This document shows positions 1 through 9,406 of a stretch of 64,000 bases of DNA, piece after piece (the first letter of the stretch is position 1; each line of letters opens with the position of its first letter). The DNA lies in the NCBI GenBank assembly GCA_012064415.1, contig SSNU01000073.1, forward strand, positions 62,001 to 126,000, in the 5' to 3' direction. A program made the position numbers and the translations under genes. The stretch is from Gyrodactylus bullatarudis. Its lineage: Eukaryota > Platyhelminthes > Monogenea > Gyrodactylidea > Gyrodactylidae. The notes beneath the pieces were generated by a model. It was given only the letters and a program-made list of their open reading frames with translations. It was not told the origin of the DNA and made no database searches.

Positions 1-361
1 TATTAAATTGTAATGAATACATCGCATAAACCAAGTGTATCATAAATAATTTCAATTAGCAAATGGTTGAAGCATGAAAATTATAATTTTATAAAGATTG
101 TTAAATTTAAATCTTATATAGTCTAGCATGGTTACTTTGAAGTAATCACATGTTTCGTAAATCTAAACAAAAAGAGAGAAGAGGATTGTAGTAATGAATC
201 TCGCGGTTGTACTTAATTACGATTGGTGATTAATTTTGATTGGTTTAAACAGTTTCCTTGAATCTGATTGGTTGAATAAATCACACGTTGTTTCTTTTTA
301 AAATTTTAAAATACGGCATGACTCATGTAATACTCCCCAACATTATTATATATTATATTAA
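1..361 (+). promoter_or_regulatory. Probable promoter region of the 506-aa ORF
   Basis: This stretch has no gene. Three ATTGG pentamers (inverted CCAAT boxes) lie at 222, 239 and 267, within 50 bases and about 95-140 bases before the start codon. An AT-only TATA-like run occupies about 345-358. CCAAT-type boxes normally work in either orientation near RNA polymerase II starts. The grouping is visible in the sequence; promoter function is inferred. Confidence 0.35.
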
Positions 362-1882
362 ATGAGTGAAGACAAGTTTCCTTCCGAATCATACAATCAT
401 CAAATCAGGAGAGACTTTTTAAGAATTCCTTCAAAATTTGAAAAAGATGTTCTATACAATCGGTATATAACTGAAAACTTCCCATCAGATTATTTTCAAA
501 AGATTGACTATTTCGGGGAACCCTTTGAATGGCAGGCATTGGAGGATGAAATTGATTCGAATTTTCATCCCAGAAATTTGGGAGAAATCGAAGAGAAACA
601 GTTAAAAAATAATCTATATCTTCTTCGATCCCTCACCTGGATTCAAAAAATTATCGGCTCCAACGACTTTGAAAAATCAAATCTGATTAATTATCAAACC
701 ATGATTAGTTTTGCCTTACTGGCCAGCAGTTTGGAACCTATTCATGAAACTGCAATCAAGTTTCTTGAGCAATCAGCTAAAAACAATCCATCCCTAAGGA
801 AAGTTATATTTCGTCGTTTTGGGTTGTATCTTTTGAATCAAAAGAGTTTCTATAGTCTCAAAAATGACAAGATTATTCTAAAGATTTTGAAGTCACCAAC
901 GTATGAAACTCCCTTCTTAACTTCCCTAACCAGTCAAATTAAGGATTTAATCATGAAACATGACCCGAATAAGACGATATATCACGAATTCCTGATTGAA
1001 TTGCATCAGAAAGGTATTCTCGACCAGAAATTCTTACTCGAATATCTATATTCATTCGAGAATCGTATTGATGTAATGAATTTAAAAATATATTCTTATA
1101 ACAAATTTCTGACCCGTGATGCAATTTTGAAATATCCGGAGAATTTTGAAATCAACTTCAACATCATTCAAAGTTTGATACGCAATTTGGAAAAGTCAAC
1201 GATTATCAAGATACCTGCTCACTTGGAAAATTTACTCGATCCGATAATAGCCATACAAGATTATTTACAAGAACACGATGAAGAACGATATTATAAATTT
1301 GAAAGTTATCTCAATGAGTTTATTACATTGGATGCGATAAAATTTGACGTCTTGAACAAGACAGTATTCGGTAAGATATGCAAAATATTCAAAAATAAAC
1401 TGGATAACCTACTTATGAAAGATGACATTTATTTCGGCATGAATTTCCTCTTTTACAATCTGTACAAACTGGATAAATCTGAGTTGTACTCACTGAGGGA
1501 ATTCTTTATATCATTCCTAAGGAATCAGGAGCATCTGTGGCTAGCCCAACTTGACTTGGAATATTTTGGCATCATCAATTTGTTCCAGTATCATTCCTTT
1601 GATCCGGATTATTTCTACAACCTCCACGAAGAGGAAGAGTATAATTATGGGTTCTTCTATGATGACTCCAACTCATCGAATACCGTATTTCCAGACTATT
1701 ATTTCAATCTTTGCTCTGAGTTGGCAGAAATAATCGAAAATGATAATGTTCCCTATTTGAAAAGGACTACTCATCATTACTACGAGGAAAGTGATGATTT
1801 AGATTCTGAAATTTACTCAGATGATGATAACATCCTTGGTTACTATTCCGAATCGGATGACATGTCGTTTGATTATTTCTAA
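362..1882 (+). CDS. Single-exon 506-aa protein of unknown function
   Basis: The longest intact ORF in the window. I do not recognise the family. It runs from an ATG just after an AT-rich leader to TAA with no frameshift, and AATAAA follows 27 bases later. The protein is hydrophilic and rich in Asp, Glu, Lys, Tyr, Phe and Asn. I see no signal peptide or membrane span. Residues about 80-400 look helical, with regularly spaced Leu/Ile/Phe, which would suit a helical-repeat fold (inference). The C-terminal 90 residues are strongly acidic with Asp/Ser/Tyr clusters. No RT, transposase or nuclease motif is visible. It lies outside any terminal repeat I could find. An intronless lineage-specific host gene, a retrocopy or an unrecognised element gene are all possible. 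Reading-frame length and the polyadenylation signal make a real coding sequence likely. Confidence 0.7.
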   Translation: MSEDKFPSESYNHQIRRDFLRIPSKFEKDVLYNRYITENFPSDYFQKIDYFGEPFEWQALEDEIDSNFHPRNLGEIEEKQLKNNLYLLRSLTWIQKIIGSNDFEKSNLINYQTMISFALLASSLEPIHETAIKFLEQSAKNNPSLRKVIFRRFGLYLLNQKSFYSLKNDKIILKILKSPTYETPFLTSLTSQIKDLIMKHDPNKTIYHEFLIELHQKGILDQKFLLEYLYSFENRIDVMNLKIYSYNKFLTRDAILKYPENFEINFNIIQSLIRNLEKSTIIKIPAHLENLLDPIIAIQDYLQEHDEERYYKFESYLNEFITLDAIKFDVLNKTVFGKICKIFKNKLDNLLMKDDIYFGMNFLFYNLYKLDKSELYSLREFFISFLRNQEHLWLAQLDLEYFGIINLFQYHSFDPDYFYNLHEEEEYNYGFFYDDSNSSNTVFPDYYFNLCSELAEIIENDNVPYLKRTTHHYYEESDDLDSEIYSDDDNILGYYSESDDMSFDYF

Positions 1883-1908
1883 TCTCTCTACATATCAAGA
1901 ACAAGATC

Positions 1909-1918
1909 AATAAATAAA
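1909..1918 (+). terminator. Overlapping polyadenylation signals
   Basis: Two overlapping AATAAA hexamers (1909-1914 and 1913-1918) follow the TAA of the 506-aa ORF by 27 bases. The position is normal for a eukaryotic 3' end and supports transcription of that ORF. Confidence 0.5.
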
Positions 1919-1972
1919 CTTTTAATTCTTTTCTAAATTAATTTTTATTAAAAATTAAATTCGTTATTATTA

Positions 1973-2537
1973 GGGCCTCAAGAATAGTACCAAATAAAAT
2001 AAAAAATAATATCTCGTAAACTGAAAAATAAGAAGAAAATACAGTAGTTCTCTAAAGAAAATTTAAGAGATTCTGAGTAAAAAATAGTACTTCACAGTAA
2101 ATTCTTGCAAAATTTTGAATTATTCAAGTCTTGTGTCATCAAAATTTCTGATTTTTTGTCAAATTTTTTTTACAATTTAACTGTTATAGTGCATATTTCA
2201 TAAAATAAATCCTTATTCGTAGTTTAAATTTTTTAATTCTATGTAATAATTTTTGACTTGCTATCAGCTTACACGATGAAATACTGCTTAGGAATCTATA
2301 GTTACCCACTCATCAAAAATTTCGGTCGGTCGTTTACTATTTGACGAATACTATACTCTGAGACTTAATTTAGAAAAATAGTACAAAAAAGTACCGGGAC
2401 AAAAATTTAGTGCAGAAATAGTACCAGCTATCGTTAAATTGGGATAAGATGTGCAGAATTTTTTCTTTAGATTATTGCAACTCAGTCAGTCTTTTATCTA
2501 GAGTAAAAATAGACTAAATAGTACTTGTTTGAGGCCC
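1973..2537. mobile_element. 565-bp MITE with TA duplication (Tc1/mariner type)
   Basis: The ends are inverted repeats: GGGCCTCAA at 1973 and TTGAGGCCC ending at 2537, each flanked by TA (1971-1972 and 2538-2539), the Tc1/mariner target duplication. No coding capacity. The motif ATAGTAC or close variants occurs five or more times near both ends and inside, giving clustered subterminal repeats. It lies immediately beside a piggyBac remnant whose reading frame ends at the MITE's right edge, so it may have inserted into that remnant. Confidence 0.7.
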
Positions 2538-2543
2538 TAGTTA

Positions 2544-3025
2544 TCATACATCATAGCCGTAATCCTCTGACCATAGTTCTGAAAGCTCCATATGAGCATT
2601 CCTAGTGACTCCAAAAAATAAAGATATTCCGATCCAGGTTTTGAGTTCATCTAAATTAATAAGTCTTGAACTAGAATTGGAGAATCTCATGAATTTAGTT
2701 GTATACGTCAAAATACTTTTCAAATCTTGATCAGAAATGAGTTGAGAGAAGAAACGAAGCATTGGTTTGCTTTACTTTTGAGTCTATTTTTGAATTTGAA
2801 AATTAGTTTTAGTGACTGTCCTGCTTGTAGAATATGAATAAGTACCACATTTTGATAATAAATCTTGAGCTTGAGTAGAGGTAGAATCACAATCTGATTG
2901 ATCTAAAAATGACCTTTTTGTATTGTGTAATCTTGTTCACTCGAGTTCAATGGATCAGGATTTTCCGAGAGGTCATCTCCGGAAAAGTCCTCATCAGAAA
3001 GAGTAATATCTTGATAGATGCTGTA
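2544..3025 (-). pseudogene. piggyBac-like transposase, N-terminal remnant
   Basis: The intact part (2544-2762, 72 codons) ends in LWSEDYGYDV and contains a segment resembling the start of the piggyBac DDE domain (DELKTWIGISLFFGV). Upstream on the same strand, about 2763-3025, another frame gives an acidic stretch with SDEDFSGDDLSENPDP, typical of piggyBac N termini, broken by a stop and a frameshift. The catalytic aspartates would lie further C-terminal and are missing, so the element is dead. Family assignment rests on these short motifs. Confidence 0.6.
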
Positions 3026-3339
3026 TCCGAAACCATTTGTAAAATATTTTCCTGAGAAGTATTTACGTCTATGAAAAAGGTGTGAAAATAAACCATATTA
3101 CCTTGTGGTAGAATAATGTCTGGTTATGATATAACTTGGTTATATGTTACCAAACATATGAAAGTGCATAAAAAAAGAGGTTCAAATACGCTTGGTATCG
3201 CTTCCGACGCCATTTATGGAGCGAGGATTAATTTTTGACTCAGAGTTCATGACATTTGCCTTAACCCTCTCACAAGAGAATGAGGATTTACACCTGAATT
3301 TTTGAAGGGGTTAAACTCAAAAAAAATTAAAGGAAAATT

Positions 3340-3657
3340 TTCGCGATAAACTGATTATTATGTAAAGTTTTATGCAGATTCCGAATTTGCTTCAAAAAAT
3401 TTTATTAGTTGCTAATTCGCATAAAAACAGAACAGCACAATTTTCTCAATTAGGAGTTGAATAGACCAATTTTTCTTGACTTGATTCTAAGACCTTTTAG
3501 AGTAAAATTTGGTAGTATTTGAAAGAGCGTAACATTTACAATCATAGTCATAAGCTTGAGTGTGCTTTTGGAATAGATCAAATTATAGATCCCTACTTCT
3601 TCACACAATAGATGAGAAAAAGTTATAAAATATTCTTGAACACCAAAATTAAAATTC
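3340..3657 (-). repeat. Dispersed repeat family X, copy 1
   Basis: Positions 3425-3657 are a near-identical reverse complement of 4301-4527. The adjoining 3340-3425 also matches the outer part of the 4180-4651 element. A third, more diverged copy lies at about 19885-20130. A short ORF (3450-3734, minus) merely reads through the repeat and is not supported as a gene. Confidence 0.7.
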
Positions 3658-3739
3658 TGAATACAATTTCCAGTCCGGCAAAAAGTACTGAGGCTAACTC
3701 TATAAACAAACTCGAACCTGTCCTGTGGAAACAAAGTTA

Positions 3740-4170
3740 GGGTATGAGGGAAAGGAACGATTCAAAATCATGAAGAAATCCTCAATGAATCACCTCTTTG
3801 TTCTTCAACCCAAGTTGTAGAGAATCAAAAAGTTGATGCGAAACCAATTAGTGAATCAAGAGAGCAAGTACTTGAAACCCGATGTCTCTGCCTCAGCAAC
3901 AGTTACAAGTAAGAATGAAAGTGCAAATCAAGAGAAGCTAACTGAAGTTAGAAATGAAATCCATTCATAGCCTGTAATTAATGGTAGCACTGAGAAACCT
4001 CCCTGACACTAACACAAAGAAAAAGATTCGGTGGGCAATTATCGATGGATGAATTCGTGGAAAGTAGAAAATTCAATTCTATAAAAAACTGCAGTATACA
4101 ATCAGTCCGAAAGGGTTAATTGCTGCATTCTTTTTCTACCCATTATTTGCACATAAGTTTGCTCAGAATT
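3740..4170. other. No supported gene
   Basis: Stop-rich sequence. The stretch 3790-4000 loosely resembles the Ser/Thr/Glu-rich tail after the PLE relic at 53500-53760, so it may be an old PLE linker. This is too weak to call. Confidence 0.3.
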
Positions 4171-4179
4171 TGATAATTA

Positions 4180-4651
4180 CACAGGGTGTCATAAAAAATT
4201 CAAAAAAGGTAAATGGGAAAATAAAACTGATTCTAATTTTGATTGATCCACTGATTAAAATTTTGCGCTGATTCGAATTTATTCTGAGATCTGAAAAATA
4301 ATTCTAATTTTGGTGTTCAAGAATATGTTTTTCCCCATCTATTGTGTGAAGAAGTAGGGATCTATAATTTGAACTATTCCAAAAGCTCACTCAAGCTTAT
4401 GACTATGATTGTAAATGTTAAGCTCTTTCAAATACTACCAAATTTTACTCTAAAAGGTCTTAGAATCAAGTCAAGAAAAATTGGTCTATTCAACTCCTAA
4501 TTGAGAAAATTGTGCTGTTCTGTTTTTTTGCGAATTGCACAGAAACGATGTTCAGATCTGAGAAAAGATTCGGGATCAGCGCAAAATTTTACACCAGAAT
4601 CAGTTTAATTTTCTCATTTACCTTTTTTTGAATTTTTCATGACCTCCTGTG
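4180..4651. mobile_element. 472-bp foldback element, TTA target duplication
   Basis: Long inverted arms (about 4180-4300 and 4545-4651) start CACAGGGTGTCAT and end ATGACCTCCTGTG. TTA stands on both sides (4177-4179 and 4652-4654), suggesting a 3-bp duplication. The interior contains family X sequence. CAC termini with a TTA duplication recur in the palindrome at 59673-61668. A CMC/Chapaev-like or Harbinger-like transposase may mobilise both (inference). No coding sequence. Confidence 0.55.
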
Positions 4652-5112
4652 TTATCAATTTCAGCTGACATCTCAGATTGTAATTACCAACTCTGAATTG
4701 GTTGCTACGGCTTATCTTTTTTTAATTCTAATATGAAACAACACTATATTATGGCCTAAATGAAAAGCCGTTATTTTCTTATTCATAAGAATTATAACTT
4801 AAGCTCAAAACTGATGCATGGAGATTTTTATAAAAATTCCCAACTTCAAAAAATTGGCTGCGAAGTTCATTGACCACTCCACTCCGATGAAACTGGGGCG
4901 TAATATATGGAGACAAATCAAGAAAAACTCCATATCGATTTTTTGTATTTTGCAAACTGTTATAATTAAGAAAAGATGATTACAAATTATGATGCTCCAA
5001 CCTGGTAACAGGTTTGAGCCAATCAAAATTGGGAAAAATAAGAACCAGTAATCTTTATTTCCTATTTTTGTTATAACCCTATAATTATTAGGGCCTATAT
5101 ATATGGCATGTA

Positions 5113-5155
5113 TCACACTGATGAGTATGCCCGAAATAAAGGCCCTTATTTGTGA
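5113..5155 (+). ncRNA. Type I hammerhead ribozyme, 5' side of a PLE
   Basis: All hammerhead parts are present in order. Stem I strand TCACA is followed by CTGATGA (5118-5124), a short stem/loop II GTATGCCC, then GAAA. Stem III pairs AUAA with UUAU around a GC-rich loop, the cleavage triplet is AUU, and TGTGA closes a 5-bp stem I. It lies on the sense strand about 120 bases before the PLE reading frame, where PLE pseudo-LTR hammerheads are expected. Stem II is minimal, so in vitro activity is uncertain. Confidence 0.75.
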
Positions 5156-5272
5156 AAATTGTGGCATCTCTTTCTTCTTCTCTGAAATGAACTTAGCATC
5201 GGTAACTCAGCTTAAACCGATGTCTCCGTACATCTCTCAACATTAAATAAATCTGCTGATGAAATCGATGGA

Positions 5273-7283
5273 TTGCTCAAGAAGTTAGAATTCTACATGA
5301 AATGGAATGGCAAGTATTTGTTCAACAAGCATCTAATTGAATTTTACGAAGATTGTATTACTAACCTAACCTACCCTACCAACGTATGGCGTTCCATTGC
5401 CAAATCAAATGAAAATCCTACTGAACCTCAGGCACGTGAAAAAGTTACTGAATGGATTCTTGACCTCAGAAACTGCGCGGAATCATACAACTCGAAGGCC
5501 AATGTGAATCTGAGTTTCCTGATTAAGAAAATCCAGTCGAATGAGCTAATTGACTCAATAATTACAACCAGTAACAATGAAGGTGCAAAACAAGCTACAA
5601 TTGTGGTGAAAAGATATATCAAACACAGAAAGAAGCTAGAAAATATCAACTTCGATATTCTGAGGGGCAAAAACCTTCCAGAATGTATTTTTAATTTCTC
5701 AAACCTCCAACTCGATCAGACGGATAAAGAACTGCTCATGCTTGGGCCATCTTTCTGCATCCCGAAACAAAACAACTCAAAAATTGAAACCAAAGTTGCA
5801 TTTGAATCTCTAATCGACAGAATGGACCAGTTATTCAGGAAAGATGAAGAAACGAGAGAGAGATTTCAGCTTTCGATGGCAACCTTTTGCAATGAATATT
5901 CGAACCAAGAGACAAACTTTGAATACTTCCAACCTAGACATTACAAAGCCCTGAAGAAGTTAAAGAAAAATGAAAATTCTCCTTACAAAACCAGACAAGG
6001 GATCTGCAATGGTTATCCTCCAAAAAGACAAGTACAACAACACAATGTTATATTCCATGACAACTCCAAGTTCCTGAAGATAAGAAAATTATTAAAAGAT
6101 CATATGCCAAAAATCTTCGAGAAGAAAGTCAATGATGAGCTGAAGCTTATGATGCAAAACAAACATATCAATTACCAAACATTCTTGGATCTAAGATGTA
6201 CAGATAGCAGCACAAATAGGATATATGGTCTACCTAAAGTCAACAGTAATCAGAACAACCCTGAGGTCCCCCTGAGGCCAATACTGGACATGAGCCAAGC
6301 CCCAACGAGAAAGTTAGCAAAATGGCTAGTCGAAATCCTTCAACCAATGAAAAATGCTCTATGCAAACATTCACTAATCGACACATTTGACTTCGTAGAA
6401 AAAGTCAAGGACCTAGATACGACAGAGAAAACAATGTTATCCTTCGATGTAGAGTCCTTATTCACCGATGTATCGTTGAAAGAAACAGTGGAATTCATTC
6501 ACGACTATGTGAAACAGAATCAATCCGAGTTCAAACTGGCAGCCACTGGGTGAGAAAACTGCTCAATTCATGCTGCAAGAACGTGGTGTTCAGCTTCAAC
6601 GAGGACTTATATGTACAGAAAGACGGCGTTGCAATGGGCACCCCTTTAGGACCCCTGCTAGCTGACATATTCCTGGCAAAACTCGAGATGACGTCATTAA
6701 AGCCAACTATCGATAAGTTTGATCATTATTACCGTTATATGGATGATACCTTTATAATCGCTAATAAGAATCTTAATGTTGATAGTTTACTAACAGAATT
6801 TAATCATGTCCACGGAAAAATCAAGTTTACCATGGAGACAGAAAATGATAACAGTTTGCATTTTCTCGACGTTAAGCTAACAAAGAACACAGACGGCTCA
6901 ATCACAAGGCGTATACGCCGGAAAACACGTTCACGGGCAGAATGCTGAATTTCAACTCGTTTGTACCCATGAAAGTAAAACGAGGACTAGTGACAGCCCT
7001 CGCGAAAAGAACCCGAAGGATAGTCTCAGAATCAACCTGGGAAGACGAGATCGAAAAACTGATCTGTATATTCCTCAACAACGACTACCCAATCGAACTG
7101 ATCAACGATAGGCTCTCTCAGATGTACACCCCTAGGAAAAAGCCCAAAGAGAATGAAGGTGGAACTGTCTACATGAACCTACCTTTCAAAGGGGATAAGG
7201 CATCAACACTAATTCAAAGAAAGATAAAAAAAACCTGCGTTCCTAAACTGAACTTTAGCCGGGGTCTTTTCATCTTGCTTTGA
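5273..7283 (+). pseudogene. Penelope-like reverse transcriptase, frameshifted, EN lost
   Basis: Three consecutive frames (5273-6553, 6550-6948, 6942-7283) together give a PLE reverse transcriptase. Visible motifs are RIYGLPKVN and PLRPILDMSQAPT in the N-terminal part, motif A (MLSFDVESLFTDVSLKETV), motif B (KDGVAMGTPLGPLLADIFL), and motif C with YRYMDDTF, where Met replaces the usual Val/Leu before DD. FLDVKL and the thumb (LVTALAKRTRRI) follow. A frameshift near 6550 and another near 6935 separate the pieces. The frame ends soon after the LPFKGDKA motif, so the GIY-YIG endonuclease that normally closes PLE proteins is absent. The catalytic Asp pair is intact, which suggests fairly recent decay. 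A hammerhead at 5113-5155 sits just upstream. No 3' pseudo-LTR is recognisable. Confidence 0.9.
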
Positions 7284-8590
7284 ATGAGTTTTATTACGTT
7301 CAATTAAATCGTCAATTAACGAATTCGTGAACTAAATATCTCATTAGTAGTTTACAATCTCTCGTCTACTCTCTATGATTTTTTGTAAGCCTCCTGGAAT
7401 GGAATCAATACATTTGTCCACTGCAGATAGGATTCCTGATGTGTTTTAAATAAATAACCTTAACCCTTCCGTAGCCAGTGTACCCTGTGGAGGGCATTGT
7501 ATTTTTCTCATCCATGATTTTATTTTAAAGAAACTAAAAATAGTTTATTGACCACTTTTCTGAAAGAAGAACTAATATTCTTTCGAATGAGCTCTGACTT
7601 ATATAGCTGCAATAGTTTACTGATAAGTTTTGACTATTTAAAATGACTCGTTTTTGAAAAAGTTATGAATTTTCCTAGAAAATATTAAGAACGTTTTTTT
7701 GAAAAACCACTTACAGAGGTCGAAGAGAAAAAAAAGAAACTTTTTTTGAGAAAACCGTACCCGTAGAATTCAAATATGTTATCATTACCTTCTATGTCAT
7801 TTTTTTAAATAAAAAAATGAGCAATTTTCAGGATCTAAAAATAAGCACTTTTTGGGCCAATATCTCCTGAACTATAGGTTGGTTTAAAAAAAAATTCCAT
7901 ATTCGTTATCAGCGTATTCTTAAACCATATAAAATTTCCAATCTTAGCTATGGACCTTGAAAAAAAATTCACTGGCTCTTAAAGGGTTGAATAATATTTT
8001 ATCAAAAATGTTTTTATGTAAAAGATTTCGTTTGGTATGCTTTTCAGAATTCTAGCTTCAGAAATGAGAAAGTTTCGAAAATCTTCGTTTTGAACTATAA
8101 AATTAGTACCATTCAGAATCCAAAGTTTAGCCCTCTCCTAGAATTTCATACTGAAATATTATTCTGGGTTAAAACTATATTAGAGTTGGATGTGTCCAAA
8201 TTATTATTTCTAATCAATATTGAGAAAAATCGTATTCCTAATTTTCCTAACCGATTCCTATAAAGGGAAGGAGTGGCGACCACACTATTTGCTTAAGTTA
8301 GAAATCCCAGTGTCAGACCCCTCTTTCATTTTTACAATGATAGACCCCTCTCTTGTTTACACAATGAGACCCCTACAATCTATAATCGCTCGTATTCATT
8401 CATACGAAAAATAATTGCTTCTAATTGTAAAGCATAGATGACTAGTGAAGTTTTTAATAAGTTTCAATCATCGGTAGAGGTTCATACCACCGGACAAAAT
8501 GTCCCGAGGGTAGAGATGGAATAGATCGGTATATGCAGATATAACTATCAGAGGGGGAGGGGTGACGGACTTTATTCATACCCAAGTTTT
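7284..8590. other. No gene recognised
   Basis: AT-rich sequence downstream of the truncated PLE. The 64-codon ORF at 8220-8414 has no recognisable motif. I see no clear terminal repeats. Confidence 0.4.
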
Positions 8591-8593
8591 CAA

Positions 8594-8645
8594 CCCTTCA
8601 TGTCCCATTGTTCCACCAGTGGAACACAACTCTTTCTTGAGCGAT
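8594..8645. repeat. Short dispersed repeat, shared with 30307-30355
   Basis: A block starting CCCTTCATGTCCCA and ending near ACACAACTCTTTCT recurs at 30307-30355 with only a few differences in about 50 bases. Both lie in non-coding sequence, so this is a fragment of an unidentified element. Confidence 0.5.
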
Positions 8646-8752
8646 AATTTTAACTGAAATATACCTAAAACATTTTTCAAAATGATTACGAATCAGGTCT
8701 TTCAGCTGAGCGAATGATATCATATTGAAAAAGAGGGAAGTCCAAGATTTTC

Positions 8753-8792
8753 ACAAGAATGAGCTCTATTTCGGACATACTCATCAGCTTGT
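8753..8792 (-). ncRNA. Type I hammerhead ribozyme, 3' side of a PLE
   Basis: Read on the minus strand: ACAAG, CTGATGA (8787-8781), stem/loop II GTATGTCC, GAAA, a two-pair stem III around AGAGCUC, triplet AUU, and CUUGU. ACAAG pairs perfectly with CUUGU to give a 5-bp stem I. It lies about 210 bases after the stop of the PLE GIY-YIG frame on the same strand, the expected place in a 3' pseudo-LTR. The core resembles the site at 5113-5155. Confidence 0.7.
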
Positions 8793-9003
8793 TACATGTC
8801 ATATATAAAGTTTTCTGCTCTATTACATATTTTTCATTGGTCCTCTTTTAGAATACATAATTTGTACATAGGATATATCAGTTTTTGATTATCAAGTCTA
8901 ACTCTAATTAACATTTGTAAATGAGGGAGTAGGCTAATGATATAATTATAGGCTACAGATAATTAAAATCGAGTTTTAAAGTTAATAATTGGGTGTAATA
9001 AAA

Positions 9004-9405
9004 TTATTGGGATGAGGAAAAATAGTTTGTAATCTGTGGGGTTGAAGTACTGCTCGTTGGTTGGGAGCTTGTAGGGGGGAGAGTTGGATTTACTGTTCTC
9101 TGAATCCTAGTAGGCCATGGAAGTTTGAGCAAATTGGCCACGTTTTTTTGGATGCACAGACTTGGTTTCTCTTTGAGAATGAAGAAAGCTTCGGCGGCTT
9201 TGAGCATGTGAAGGTTTTTCCCGGTTTGTTTGTAGATTATTGAGAAGTTTTCGGGGGATACTTCCTTCTTGCAAGTTGCCATATGAAGTCTGACAGCTGT
9301 CTTCTTACTGTACAGATGTTCATCGACTCTTTCTTCTAAGCGACGTATCGTGTGTCCAATGTATTCAGCTTTGCAAGGACATTGGAACTTGTAGACGACG
9401 TGGGA
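9004..9405 (-). CDS. PLE C-terminal GIY-YIG endonuclease, 5'-truncated
   Basis: Reading from 9405 down, the frame gives VVYKFQCPCKAEYIGHTIRR, then LEERVDEHL and a Ser/Thr/Pro-rich tail ending in NYFSSSQ. The Y-C-C pattern and YIG box followed by R..R are the GIY-YIG endonuclease that nicks DNA for PLE retrotransposition. The frame stays open from the N at 9406 to the stop at 9004. The RT is missing because homology stops exactly at the N, where the satellite begins. The internal Met at 9282 is not a real start. The sequence differs from the other PLE endonucleases here (KAEYIGHT against GASYIGRT), so it is a separate lineage. Its hammerhead lies downstream at 8753-8792. Confidence 0.85.
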   Translation of the reverse strand, partial: SHVVYKFQCPCKAEYIGHTIRRLEERVDEHLYSKKTAVRLHMATCKKEVSPENFSIIYKQTGKNLHMLKAAEAFFILKEKPSLCIQKNVANLLKLPWPTRIQRTVNPTLPPTSSQPTSSTSTPQITNYFSSSQ

Positions 9406-9406
9406 N

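Noticed and set aside
2985..3005. CTGATGAG on the minus strand near the piggyBac N terminus
   Set aside because: It is part of the Ser-Asp-Glu codons of the acidic transposase region; no GAAA or stems follow.
5428..5670. 80-codon minus-strand ORF
   Set aside because: Antisense shadow of the PLE reverse transcriptase frame.
9061..9243. 60-codon plus-strand ORF
   Set aside because: Antisense shadow of the PLE endonuclease.
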